Assembly: GCA_016630955.3 (NCBI GenBank)
Contig: CM049997.1
Coordinates: 1,116,001-1,180,000 of the forward strand
DNA: 64,000 nucleotides
Source: Didymella arachidicola
Lineage: Eukaryota > Ascomycota > Dothideomycetes > Pleosporales > Didymellaceae
Reading direction: 5' to 3'
The translations under genes and the position numbers were made by a program. Under the pieces are notes generated by a model that saw only the letters and a list, made by a program, of their open reading frames with translations, did no database searches and was not told where the DNA came from. This document shows, one piece after another, positions 40,270-50,921 of this stretch (position 1 is the stretch's first letter; each line of letters begins with the position of its first letter).

Positions 40270-41324
40270 ACGTGTTTCACCAGTGAGCGCCCCACCCCAG
40301 TGAGCGCCCCACGAACACCGCCGACACGACTGCGCAGCGACAACGCGTAATGTCTCAACAACCCCAGCTTAAGAAAGCCTAATCTGAAGCTGAAGTACAG
40401 CTTGCTATCTCTGATATTCAAACCCAGCAGATTAAAACACTGCGACACGCTGAATTAGTCTACAACGTGCCTCGGCGTACAATACAGCGGCGACGCGCCA
40501 ACACACTCCCCCGACGCGACTGCGAGCCGCCGGCCAAGCGCCTTACAAAGCTAGAGGAGGAGGCAATTGTACTACGTATACTTGAGGGGTCTGATCGCGG
40601 ACTACCCTCCTCGAAGGCAGATGTACGAGATATGGCCGATAAACTGCTAAGAGAGCGTGGTGGTGACGCTGTTGGCAAGAACTGGGTTGATAGGTTCATC
40701 CAGCGTACACCTGAGCTGCGAACGCGATGGACCCGTCCGTACGATCGCCAGCGAGCTGCCTGCGAGGACCCGGCGGTCATTCAGCCCTGGTTCACACTTG
40801 TTCAGTCAATAAAGGCGAAGTACGGTATTATAGACGAGGATATGTACAACTTCGACGAGTCTGGCTTCCTGATGGGCAAGATCTCGTCGCAGCTGGTAGT
40901 AACAGGCTCAGAGAAGCCTGGGAAGCGGAAGAAACTTCAGCCTGGCGATCGCGAGTGGGCTACCCTGGTACAAGGCGTCGGGTCGACGGGGAAGGTAATC
41001 CCACCGTTCCTTATCCTTGCGGGCAAGGTTCTTATCTCTAACTAGTTTACTGAGGACCTCCCACGCGACTGGGTTATTCAAGTAAGCCCTACAGGCTGGA
41101 CAAACAACGATCTAGCGCTTGCCTGGCTCCACCACTTCGACACGCATGCGAAGCCTGTTGGGGCATACCGGCTGCTCATTATCGACGGCCACGAGAGCCA
41201 CTGCTCAGTAGGTTTCCAGGATATCTGCAAGGAGAAGAAGATTATCACTCTCTGTATGCCGCCACACTCGTCTCACTTGTTGCAGCCACTTGACGTCGCC
41301 TGCTTCTCGCCGCTGAAGCGCCTG
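40270..41324 (+). mobile_element. Transposon B16, 3' end missing at A3
   Basis: Left TIR at 40270 (ACGTGTTTCACCAGTGAGCG) after TA 40268-40269; CAGTGAGCGCCCCAC occurs twice, 17 bp apart. Sequence stops at the TA where A3 begins; the missing third is not present after A3. Confidence 0.85.
40350..41324 (+). pseudogene. B16 transposase, truncated with two stops
   Basis: The ATG at 40350 reads MSQQPQLKKA followed by TAA; the frame then reads through the HTH (VPRRTIQRRRA), YNFDESGFLMG, a TAG at 41043-41045, then LIIDGHESH and LQPLDVACFSPLKRLY up to A3. The divergent catalytic core sets it apart from the other B copies. Confidence 0.85.
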
Positions 41325-41326
41325 TA

Positions 41327-43437
41327 TCGTGTTCGTGCACTCAATGCGCGCCGACGCTCAACGCGCGGATAACCCAAAAACGCGATAACTTCTTCACAAC
41401 ACAACACTACACCTATGGCTCCAATTGATGACGCGCTTGCTGAGATTAACGCCTACAGCCTGGCGAGGAATTAATATATACAAAGATAGGTGAAAAACAT
41501 GGTGTTGTACGCTCAACTTTGACGCGGAGGCACCAACGCCTTTCACAACCCCGCAAAGCCGCGTTAATAGAACGACAAAAACTCACCCCACAACAAGAGA
41601 AGCAGCTTATACATCACATACAAGAGTTAACAGAGCGAGGTCTGCCTCCTGGAAGGCCTCTTGTACAAAAATACGCGTCCCAGATTGCTCAAAAACCTGT
41701 CTCCGAAGGCTGGGTTACCCGCTTCCTCCACCGTCACCCTGAGCAACTAGTCTCTAAGTGGACAACCAGCATGGATCGCAATCGTCACCAAGCTGACTCA
41801 GGGGCTAAGTATAGCCTCTACTTTGATCTTCTACACTCCAAATTCGCCGAGTACGACGTTGAGCCACGGCACACATACAATATAGATGAGAAGGGCTTCT
41901 TGATTGGCGTCACAGGTCGTTCAAAACGGGTGTTCAGTGAGCAGATGTGGGTTAAAAAGAGGGTCAGAGAAGCTATACAAGATGGCTCTCGTGAGTGGAT
42001 AACCCTCCTAGCGTGTGTGTGTGCCGATGGATCAGCGTTGCCGCCAAGCCTCATCTACACGTCGGCCAGCAATGATATACAATCAAGTTGGGTGGAGGAA
42101 ATCAAGCCAGGGGAACACTCAGTATTAGTCAGCTCATCTCCCTCCGGCTGGACAAACGACGATATTGGCCTTGCTTGGTTAGAACAGGTGTTTGATCGCT
42201 ACACCAAGCACAAAGCTCGACGTCAGTACCGGGTACTTATACTGGACGGGCACGGGTCACATACAACACCTGCTTTTATTGACTATTGTCACAAGAACAA
42301 GATACTCTTGGCTATCTTTCCTCCCCATTCAACCCACACGTTGCAGCCGCTTGACGTGTGCTTGATTAAGCCTCTCTCACAGGCTTACTCCAACGAGCTC
42401 ACAGCTTTCCTTGAAATAAGCCAGGGGCTATCAGCTATAAAGAAGGGAGACTTCTTCCCCCTATTCTGGAAGGCGTGGCAGTCCTCATTCAAGGAAACTA
42501 CTATAATCAACTCCTTCAAAATCACTGGTATATGGCCCCCTGACCCCTCTGTTATACTCAAAAGGTTCGACAACACTACCTCCAACGACCAAGGCTCACG
42601 AGAGAGCTCAACGTCAGTACTCAGCGCGTCTGATTGGAGGAAGATGAGACGTATAGTCAATGAGCAGGTCAAGGATCACCAGAATAAAGACGTACACCGG
42701 CTTGTTAAAGCAATTCACACACTTTCAGCCCGTGTCAATCTTCTTACACACCAAAATGAGGGACTCCAGCAGCACATACTAGATCAAAAGAAGCACAAGA
42801 AGCGTGGCAAGCCCCTAAGTCTCCAACAACGTAAGGAGTATCACGGTGGCTCGATCTTTTGGTCCCCAAGAAAGGTCAGGGAGTCACAGTACCGTCAACA
42901 AGGCTATGAGCGTGAGAAGCTTGAACAACAACTCCGAAAGAGTGAGATGAAGAAGCTTAGGGCTGCCAACAAGCTATACAATGAGAAGATAGCTCAGGAG
43001 AAGCGTGAGGCCGCAGCAGCAGCTAAGGCAGCCCGTGTAAAGGAGAAGGCTGAACAGGCAGCTGAAAAACAGCGTCAGAAAGAGGCTTACAACGCTACTA
43101 AAGCTATACAATTATCCCAAAAGGGTAAGCGTAAAGCTTTAACAGCACTTACACAGAAGCAGAAGCGTCAGAAACGTGTTAGTAATGCTATAGGTGGCGG
43201 TAACGTCGCGGACGTCACCTTATCCCCTACACCAATCACGACGTCGCGCGGCCGCAACGTCAGGCTTCCAAGTAAATACAAATAAGCCAAATTAATCGCA
43301 AGCATCGCTATACTACTCCACTGCAAGATCTTGTGATAATAGCTATTGTAGGTGGCTCTATAGCCTCATTTTTGTGTTTCCTGTGAGGTGCCAAGGCGCG
43401 CGTTGAGCGTCGGCGCGCATTGAGTGCACGGACACGG
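41327..43437 (+). mobile_element. Transposon A3 (family A)
   Basis: 2111 bp, TA at 41325-41326 and 43438-43439. TIRs of about 41 bp differ at two C/T positions (left TCGTGTTCGTGCACTCAATG, right CCGTGTCCGTGCACTCAATG). Direct repeat CTCAAYGCGCG twice at a 17-bp period. Confidence 0.92.
41415..43285 (+). pseudogene. A3 transposase, one early frameshift
   Basis: The ATG at 41415 reads MAPIDDALAEIN, then the frame shifts near 41458; the correct frame resumes at PGEELIYTKIGEKHGVVRST and is open to 43285 (about 600 codons). All catalytic motifs are intact (YNIDEKGFLIG, LILDGHGSH, LQPLDVCLIKPL), as are the GGSIFWSPRKV motif, coiled coils and basic tail TSRGRNVRLPSKYK. A single lesion inactivates it. 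Confidence 0.9.
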
Positions 43438-43654
43438 TACCAGTTCGGGCCGAGTGTACACGGAGCACGCGCATGAGCTCCACCTATGTACGGAGGGTGA
43501 CCCATTTCTTCCCAATATTAAGCAGGCATGTTGACTCGTTGGATGCTTTACTATAGCCTGCCATAGCTGTCTCCTTCAGAAATTACTCGGCTGTCTGGTG
43601 CCCCGCTTCAACTCTCCTCAAGACCACGCAGCACGCCGTGAACCTGTTTGTAAC

Positions 43655-45404
43655 ATGAGGCTGTGGACGCCCACCGTGAGACCCTTTCTGGGCCTTTGCT
43701 TTTTCCCTGTGTACTTGCTCAAGACATTTGCGGCGTCGGTTGACCCCTGTGTAGGTTGAGAATCAGCGGCAGATTAATTAGAGAATTCGCTGATTTCTTT
43801 GCAATAGTGCAAAGCCCTGCAGGAGGCTGGATTTGCCCATGTTATTTACCCTCGCGATGAGGAATACCGCAATCGAACTTTGATGTACTGGTCGGTCAGT
43901 GCACAGCTGAAACCTAATTGCATGATACAGCCCACTTCTACCGAAGAAGTCAGTCAGACAGTCAAGACGCTGTTAGCACATCCAGGCTGTGGGCGCAAGC
44001 AATTCGCCATCCGTAGCGGCGGTCACACTACCTGGGCTGGCTCAAACAATATCGATGGCGGCGTTACAATCGACCTTGGCCTCATGAATGCCACCACTCT
44101 GGACCTTGAGACCAGCATTGCGTCTATACAACCCGGATCTCGTTGGAATCAAGTATACGCGACGCTTGACCCTCAAGGATTTACCGTTGCTGGCGGTCGT
44201 GCTGGCTCTGTTGGCGTTGCTGGCTTTCTGACTGGAGGTGGTAATTCATTCTATACCGCCCAACAAGGCTTCGCATGCGATAACGTGAAGAACTTCGAGA
44301 TTGTGCTGGCATCTGGGTACGTTGTAACACTGTCAACCATGGAGACACCATTGATGGAGATTCAGAGACATCATCGACGCAAATGCCAAGCAGAACAGCG
44401 ATTTGTTCCAAGTGCTCAAGGGCGGCTCAGGAGCCAACTTTGGCATTGTAACAAGATTCGACGTTGAAGCCTTCAAAGCAGGCAATTTGTGGGGTGGTAC
44501 GATGATCTTTCCAAAGTCGGAAGGTCGGCGTCATATTGAAGCATACCATGCCTGGACAGATAAAGTCAACGAATACCCTGAGGGATCCTCGATTATATTC
44601 TGGAGCTACCTACCTGACATGAAAGATGTGGTCATCCTCACTGCATTCGAAGATACCGCCGGAAATGAAGCCCCTCCCGGCTTTGATCAGTTCATGGCGA
44701 TTCCAAACGCCATAGCCTCGACAATGAGGATCGCAAGTCATAAGGATTTAACGGACGAGCTCGAGCAGGCTGTTGGCTATCGGTAAGCCGGCGGTTATCT
44801 TAACTCCTGGCATCGATTTATTAACGATTCCCTAGAGATGTCTGGTTTACTCTGACGTTCAGAAACGATATCCGCATCTACGAAAAGATCATTGAGCTAC
44901 ATGAGCAATTAGTAAACGACTGGAAAGCCGAGACATCCGACCCCGACTTCATTACTCAATGTATGTTCCAGGCAATTGCCCCAAGCTTCTCTTTGCATAG
45001 CATTGCAAAGGGAGGTAACGTTTTAGGCCTAGACAAGGAGACAGAGAATGCTGTCATGCTCCTGTACAATATTGCCGTGAAGTCTGCTGAGCTCGAATTT
45101 CTCGCAAGAAAGAAGCTACGGGCTTCCGGTGAGGCAATCAAGCAGTACGCTGCAGACATGGGTGGACTTATTGACTGGACATATCTCAATTATGCGGATG
45201 GGTATCAGGTAGGTAAACTCCCTCGTGTGGACCGCAAGGCTGACATCCCCTGAGGATCCTCTAGGGAGTTATGGTGTTGAGAACGTGGCAAAAATCCGTG
45301 CCGCCGCACGCAAGTACGACCCGAACCAGGTGTTCCAGGAACGATTCCCTGGCGGATTCAAAATTTCGAAAGTGAAGGATGACGACCGCAAGACGGAGTT
45401 GTGA
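43655..45404 (+). CDS. Secreted FAD-linked oxidase, BBE family (5 exons)
   Basis: Exons 43655-43750, 43808-44316, 44366-44782, 44836-45208 and 45255-45404; introns 57, 49, 53 and 46 nt; 514 residues. A signal-peptide-like N-terminus (FLGLCFFPVYLLKTFAASV) is followed by a PCMH-type FAD-binding domain: FAIRSGGHTTWAGSNN (His at about 105, the expected 8-alpha-histidyl-FAD site), GLMNATTLDLE, VAGGRAGSVGVAGFLTGGG and FEIVLASG. The usual second cysteine of bicovalent enzymes is replaced (GGRAGSVG), suggesting a single covalent FAD link. LFQVLKGGSGANFGIVTRFD and the C-terminal BBE motif NYADGYQDPLGSYGVENVAKI are present. Family members oxidise alcohols, sugars or alkaloid-like intermediates with O2, often in secondary metabolism. 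Each splice join restores conserved sequence. It is followed in the same direction by an MFS exporter. Confidence 0.88.
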
Positions 45405-46408
45405 ACGGATGTGACGATGAGGTTGCGTGTGATACGGGTAAATGTTGTTCTCAGGCGGTGGGGGCGCGTGCACGTGGGAAGAGCGCGTCGCGAAAACGGG
45501 TTGAAGCCATACACAACTTTAGTCAACCTTCAGGAACAACACTATGCTTCTCTCCAAGCGCTGAGGCACATGCTGCTGTGTTAACCGCAGTCGATGATGC
45601 ACCACAGTGCCCGAAAACATTTTCACGCGTTGTGCACTACCTGGGTAGGAGGTCAGAACAAGCACACGCTGTGCCGCAATTGGAACGGCCGCAAGTCAAC
45701 AGAGCGTTCAAAGCGCATGTTGTCCGCTACCACCTACCTTTCCGCTCGATATTCGTCCGATCTTGAAGTAGTATTCTTTCACCATCGCGCACTGCGACGC
45801 GGTGCAACTAGAGGCCGCAGCGGATCCAGGATCGCCCGACTTGCCTTTCCGCCTAACCTCGAAAGGGCCATGGCGGAGCCATCGGCGAGTCGTCTTCCCA
45901 GGCCCGGCCAACTCATTGCTACAAGGCGGCCTAATCGGGTCAAACCGTACCTATGGGTAAGCCTCAAGCTGCTGACTAGAACTGTTTGGTCAGGGTGAAA
46001 TGCAGGCCTCTGCTGACACACTAGGCACCGTTGGATGCAGCAACTGCCCGTGAGGCCATGTGCAGGGGAGGTACTGAGGCCATGCGAGCTACGGACGATC
46101 AAACCGAAGAAGATCGCATCTTGATCCGACCAGGTCTTTATCGAGGTGTTCACTCATCATGTCCGAAACGTTCCTCCGAAACGGCTGACCTGGTGGAGAA
46201 CATATTGCCAGATGAATACCGATTCCAGACTGTGGCTTCTGGCATGCGGATATCGATGCGCTGTATATCTAGGACGACAAGTCCAGCCTACTCATATCGA
46301 CAACTTCCAATCCACAATTGAGTGCGTAGGGTTTCTGGTCACTACGTCAGGCTGCAATTCCAGCACCGCTACGCCTCTTCGCCAATCTTACCTTGCTTCA
46401 CTAAAGCG
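45405..46408. other. Intergenic region between oxidase and transporter
   Basis: About 1 kb, presumably the transporter promoter. Small open frames exist on both strands, but none shows a domain or sensible composition; I see no TIR element or tRNA. Confidence 0.45.
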
Positions 46409-48245
46409 ATGTCGTCTGTACAACCCTCTCGGCATAGCGAGGCTGAGCCGAAGGTCAACACTTCTAACTTACAGATAATTCCCAATTTGTCTTCAGACCA
46501 GCTCAACTCTGAGCAGCCAAAAGCTTTCAAACCTGGCTGGCGCTTCCAGGCTGCATTTGGCAGTCTTTGCATCATCACGCTCATGGCCGCACTCGATGCT
46601 ACTTCACTATCAGTAGCTCTGCCGGTGCGTACACATTCCACAACCCCTCTTTTTCTCGGTTGACAATTGGCAGATCATGGCTAGAGCTCTGGGTGGTTCT
46701 GCCATCGAAGCTTTCTGGTCCGGCACATCGTTTCTTTTGACATCGACCGTGTTCCAGCCTGTGCTTGGGTCTTTTTCGCACATTTTTGGTCGCAAGACCT
46801 TGATATATATCAGTCTAGGCTTCTTCCTAGCGGGTTCGATCATCGCCGCCGTCGCCGATAACTTCACCGTCATCCTTGTGGGGCGCTCCATCCAAGGCGT
46901 TGGTGGCGGCGGTATCATCTGCCTGACCGAGATGGTGGTGGTCGATACAGTCCCGCTTCGTGAACGAGGCAAGTGGTTCAGTTTTTTTGGAGGCATGTGG
47001 TCTGTAGGGACGGTTGCTGGTCCATTGCTAGGTGGGTCTGCTTGAACTGGAGATAAACCCTGGACGCTAATGACGGCCTAGGTGGTGGCTTCGCACAGAA
47101 CGTTAGTTGGCGTTGGATCTTTTGGATCAACCTCCCATTCCTGGGCATTGGCGCAATCTTCATCACGTTCTTCCTCAAGCTGAACGTCAAGCATGGCTCC
47201 TTTCTCAGCAAACTCAAGGAAGTCGATTGGATTGGTATGACACTTTTTCTCGCATCCACAACGGGTTTTCTGATCCCTGTCACCTGGGGAGGCGTCCAAT
47301 ATCCATGGGACAGCTGGCGCACGCTTGTCCCTCTGACTGTCTGTAGTGCGGGCATGGTCGCCTTTGTCCTGCATCAAGAGTTCTTTGCGAAGTACCCCTT
47401 AATCGCGACTTCGGTCTTCAAGAATATGTCAGCTATGATCCTATTTGCATCGATGATAGGCCATGGCATTATCCTGTGGGCAATTCTGTATTATATGCCT
47501 CTGTACTACCAAGCGGTCAAAGGCATGGCACCGATCCTCACCGGTGTTGCGATGTTTCCGTAAGTACCTGATCAATCCGTACACCCCGCGCTGATGCCTT
47601 TCTAGATGGACGTTTACAGTCGCTCCTGCCTCCGTTGCGACCGGTATTGCCATCGCTGTTACTGGCCACTATCGATGGGCAAATCGAGCAGGCTGGTTCC
47701 TCACTACGCTCGGCATGGGTCTCCTTCTACTTCTCAAAGTAGACACGACTACTGTTGCCTGGATCTTTATCCAGCTTGTCGGTGGTTTCGGCACCGGTAT
47801 CCTCTTCCCTGCGATGGCCCTTGCTGTCCAAGCTTCTGCGACTGCCAAAGACCAAGCCTACGCCGCAAACATGTTCTCCTTCTTCCGTGCATTTGGCCAA
47901 ACTCTCGGCGTCGCTATCGGCGGTGTAATCTTCCAGAACCAGATGAAGAAGAAATTGCTCACGTACCCGCTATTCGCCGATATGGCGAGTGAGTATTCAA
48001 AGGATGCCGCCGGTCTGGTTGAGATCATCAAAGCAATGCCTGCTGGCGAGATGAAGACTCAACTCAAGGTGAGCTACACAGACGCGTTAAAGTACATTTG
48101 GATTGCCATGTTGGCGTTCAGTACTGTTGCATTCATTGGCAGCTGGTTCATTAAGGCGTATGACATGAATGGTGCACTCGAGACAGAGCACGGCTTCAAG
48201 CACAAGGAGAAGGTTCCTGACGTTGAGAAGGACCAGGTTGCCTAA
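46409..48245 (+). CDS. MFS drug:H+ antiporter, DHA2 (14-TM) type (4 exons)
   Basis: Exons 46409-46624, 46674-47031, 47082-47559 and 47606-48245; introns 49, 50 and 46 nt; 563 residues. Family motifs: LDATSLSVALP in TM1 (the DHA2 LDxTIVxxALP motif), GRKTLIYISLGFFLAGS, GRSIQGVGGGGIICLTE, the antiporter-motif region WSVGTVAGPLLGGGFAQN, SWRWIFWINLPF, then TMs to YIWIAMLAFSTVAFIGSWF and a charged cytosolic tail (HKEKVPDVEKDQ). The family exports drugs, toxins or metabolites with proton antiport at the plasma membrane. Its place behind the oxidase suggests a metabolic or detoxification pair; the substrate is unknown. Confidence 0.9.
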
Positions 48246-48504
48246 CATACTAATGCACGAAAAGCCTGATGATAACTTTTAATGATGCACTAGAATGTGG
48301 GTACTCTTAGATAGATGGATACGTAGGACTAGATTGTACTAGATGCAAGCAAGATTAATTTACACTGCGAGATCATACATGCGTGTCGTTGTTACCATCC
48401 TTAGCTTTGGAACAACGCTCGCAAAACTTCTCTATACTACAAGACAGACTTTTGTTCCTATAGTCGAAAAAAAAATCTGTTGATGTGTCGACAGCAACCC
48501 GGTA

Positions 48505-50604
48505 CCGAGTCCGTGCGCGTGACGCCCACCATCGCGTAACGCCCCGCTAAGCAAATCGCACCCCATCTTCAACACCCCATAGCTCAGTCAATATGGACTC
48601 AATTCAAGAAGCGGCTACAGAATTCGATTTGCGCAATCATAAAGAACAACTTTCATACACAAAGTTTGCTAAAGCAAAGGGAGTTGATCGGTCTACGTTA
48701 GCGCGGAGGCACAAAGGGGTTTCAACTTCTAGGGAGGTCAAAGCAGTTAACCAACGGAAACTCAACAACACTGAAGAACAAGAGCTTATTAAGCTTATTA
48801 ATAAGCTTACTGAGGACGGATTCCCTCCTAACAGGCTTCAAATCCGAAATTACGCGTCTAAAGTAGCTGGTAGCAGCGTCTCTGATAGCTGGGTTACTCG
48901 CTTCCTCCACCGTCACACAGCTGAACTGGTCACCAAATGGGCAACAGGGAAGGATCGCAATCGCCACCAAGCTGACTCAGGGGCTTCTTTTGAGGCCTAC
49001 TTCACACTTCTACACAGCAAGATAGCTGAGTACAGCATTGAGCCTCAGCACATGTACAATATGGATGAGAAGGGCTTCATGATCGGGGTACTTGAACGTG
49101 CAAAACGAGTGTTCTCCCGGCCACTGTGGGACAGCAAGCAAGTCAGAGGTACTCTCCAAGACGGCTCACGGGAGTGGATCACGCTTATTGCTTGCATAAG
49201 TGCCTCAGGGGAAGCCCTGCCAGCAAGCCTCATATACCCAGCAGCCAATCAAGCTATATACTCAGGCTGGGTGGAGGATATCAAGCCAGGGGAACACTCA
49301 GTCTTTGTCAGCTCATCTAGTACAGGCTGGAGCAACAACGAGATAGCTCTTGCCTGGCTTGAACAGGTGTTCGATCGCGCTACTAAGGCCACAGCACGGA
49401 GAAAGTATCGTCTTTTGATACTTGACGGCCACGGGAGCCACGTTACCCCTGACTTTATTGAGTACGCCAACCAACTCAAGATACTCGTGATGATCCTTCC
49501 CCCTCACTCAACACACAGGCTCCAGCCACTGGACGTTTGCCTGTTCTCACCTCTGGCACGAGCATACTCAAATGAGCTTACGCAGTTCCTCCAAAGCAGT
49601 CAGGGGACCTCTCCAGTCACTAAATCAAACTTCTTACACCTGTTCTGGGCGGCGTGGCAGAGCTCATTTCAGGAGTCAACAATCGTCAACTCCTTTGCAG
49701 CCACAGGGATATGGCCCCCTGACGCCTCTGCTGTACTCAAACAAGTCAACAACACTTATACAGACAAAGAAGAACAATCAGGAGCTCTTAGACCAACAGA
49801 CTGGAGGCGTATAAGGCAGGTACTTAAGGATCATGTGAAGGAACCTGACAGTGAGGCAGTGCGGGAGCTGACAGGGGCAATTCACTCTCTTACTGCCCAG
49901 GTTGAGCTGCTTACTGAGCAGAACAAAGGCCTGCAGGAGTCTCTTGCACACAGGAAGAAGCACAATAAGAAGAGTAAGCCCCTGAGTCTCCAACAGCGGA
50001 AGGAGTACCAAAGTCAACCTGTATTTTGGTCTCCTCGGAAGGTCAGAGAGGCACACTATCGTCGGAAGATCAATGAGCAAGAACAGGAGGAGCAGCATCT
50101 TCAAAAGCTACGTCAGAAGCAAGAGCAAGTAGCAATTAAGCTTCAGAGAGCAAGAGAGGCTCAGGAGAAGCGTACAGAGCGTGAGAGAGCTAAGGAGGTG
50201 AGGGTGCAGGAGAAGGCTAAGAAGGCAGCTGAAGCGCAGCGTCAAAGGGACGCTCGTCAAGCTACTACTGCTATCCAATTATCCCAAAAGGGTAAGCGTA
50301 AAGCCTTAAAAGCTACCTCAGGTAGCAATAAGCGTCAGAAACAAGCTGGTGATGCTGGTGGTGCGAAAGAAGCCCCTGAGGCACCCTCAGCTCCTCCACC
50401 AGTCACTACTCGCCGCGGACGCAACGTTAGGCTTCCAAGTAAATACAAGTAGCACAAGTAGTTCACATAGGTCTATTTACTACTCTACTACAATATTATA
50501 CAATATTTGCTGTTGTTGGTGGCTCAGTAACCTTATTTTTCAACAAGTCGATAGGATCTCAGCGGGGCGTTACGCGATGGTGGGCGTCACGCGCACGGAC
50601 TCGG
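48505..50604 (+). mobile_element. Transposon A4 (family A), intact, not nested
   Basis: 2100 bp with perfect 44-bp TIRs (start CCGAGTCCGTGCGCGTGACG), TA at 48503-48504 and 50605-50606. GCGTGACGCCC and GCGTAACGCCC lie 17 bp apart in each TIR. Confidence 0.95.
48593..50452 (+). CDS. Family A transposase of A4, intact
   Basis: 619 residues. HTH YTKFAKAKGVDRSTLARRHK (about 21-40); DNA-binding segment DSWVTRFLHRHTAELVTKW; catalytic motifs YNMDEKGFMIG, LLILDGHGSH and LQPLDVCLFSPL, all acids kept; leucine-rich coiled coil LTGAIHSLTAQVELLTEQN; FWSPRKVREAHYRRK; a long Arg/Glu/Lys coiled coil; LSQKGKRKALK; and a basic tail TRRGRNVRLPSKYK nearly identical to that of A3. A likely active family A source. 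Confidence 0.94.
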   Translation: MDSIQEAATEFDLRNHKEQLSYTKFAKAKGVDRSTLARRHKGVSTSREVKAVNQRKLNNTEEQELIKLINKLTEDGFPPNRLQIRNYASKVAGSSVSDSWVTRFLHRHTAELVTKWATGKDRNRHQADSGASFEAYFTLLHSKIAEYSIEPQHMYNMDEKGFMIGVLERAKRVFSRPLWDSKQVRGTLQDGSREWITLIACISASGEALPASLIYPAANQAIYSGWVEDIKPGEHSVFVSSSSTGWSNNEIALAWLEQVFDRATKATARRKYRLLILDGHGSHVTPDFIEYANQLKILVMILPPHSTHRLQPLDVCLFSPLARAYSNELTQFLQSSQGTSPVTKSNFLHLFWAAWQSSFQESTIVNSFAATGIWPPDASAVLKQVNNTYTDKEEQSGALRPTDWRRIRQVLKDHVKEPDSEAVRELTGAIHSLTAQVELLTEQNKGLQESLAHRKKHNKKSKPLSLQQRKEYQSQPVFWSPRKVREAHYRRKINEQEQEEQHLQKLRQKQEQVAIKLQRAREAQEKRTERERAKEVRVQEKAKKAAEAQRQRDARQATTAIQLSQKGKRKALKATSGSNKRQKQAGDAGGAKEAPEAPSAPPPVTTRRGRNVRLPSKYK

Positions 50605-50606
50605 TA

Positions 50607-50919
50607 GTCGCAACGTGCGTCACGCTCCTAGATAACATGGACCGGTCGCTGACAGGATGTATATCAACGACACTTTGCTAGAAAGTTAACACAGGGAGCT
50701 TATTGTAGTAGGATTGATCCTGAACTATTTCGCAAACTTATATCCTTCACGCATGTGCGCTTTTCGAGCTGCTGTTTAGGCATAATGCATCTATCTAGCG
50801 CACTTAACCTTGCTAGCAGTAAAGGCAATAAACAAATCGTACAGCCTACAATAACATTTGCTTTAAGGTAATATTAGGTTACTAAATAATCTTATTTGCG
50901 AATTAGACTAACATTAACG
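50607..50919. other. Spacer between A4 and B17
   Basis: 313 bp, AT-rich, no gene or repeat recognised. Confidence 0.45.
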
Positions 50920-50921
50920 TA

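Noticed and set aside
9919..43437. A possible CRISPR-like or satellite array because of many short repeated motifs
   Set aside because: The repeats are paired TIR units of individual transposons, not regularly spaced arrays with unique spacers, and the organism is a fungus.
45401..46478. Overlapping small ORFs between the oxidase and the transporter
   Set aside because: Both strands open by chance in GC-balanced sequence; none has a domain, and one overlaps exon 1 of the transporter out of frame.
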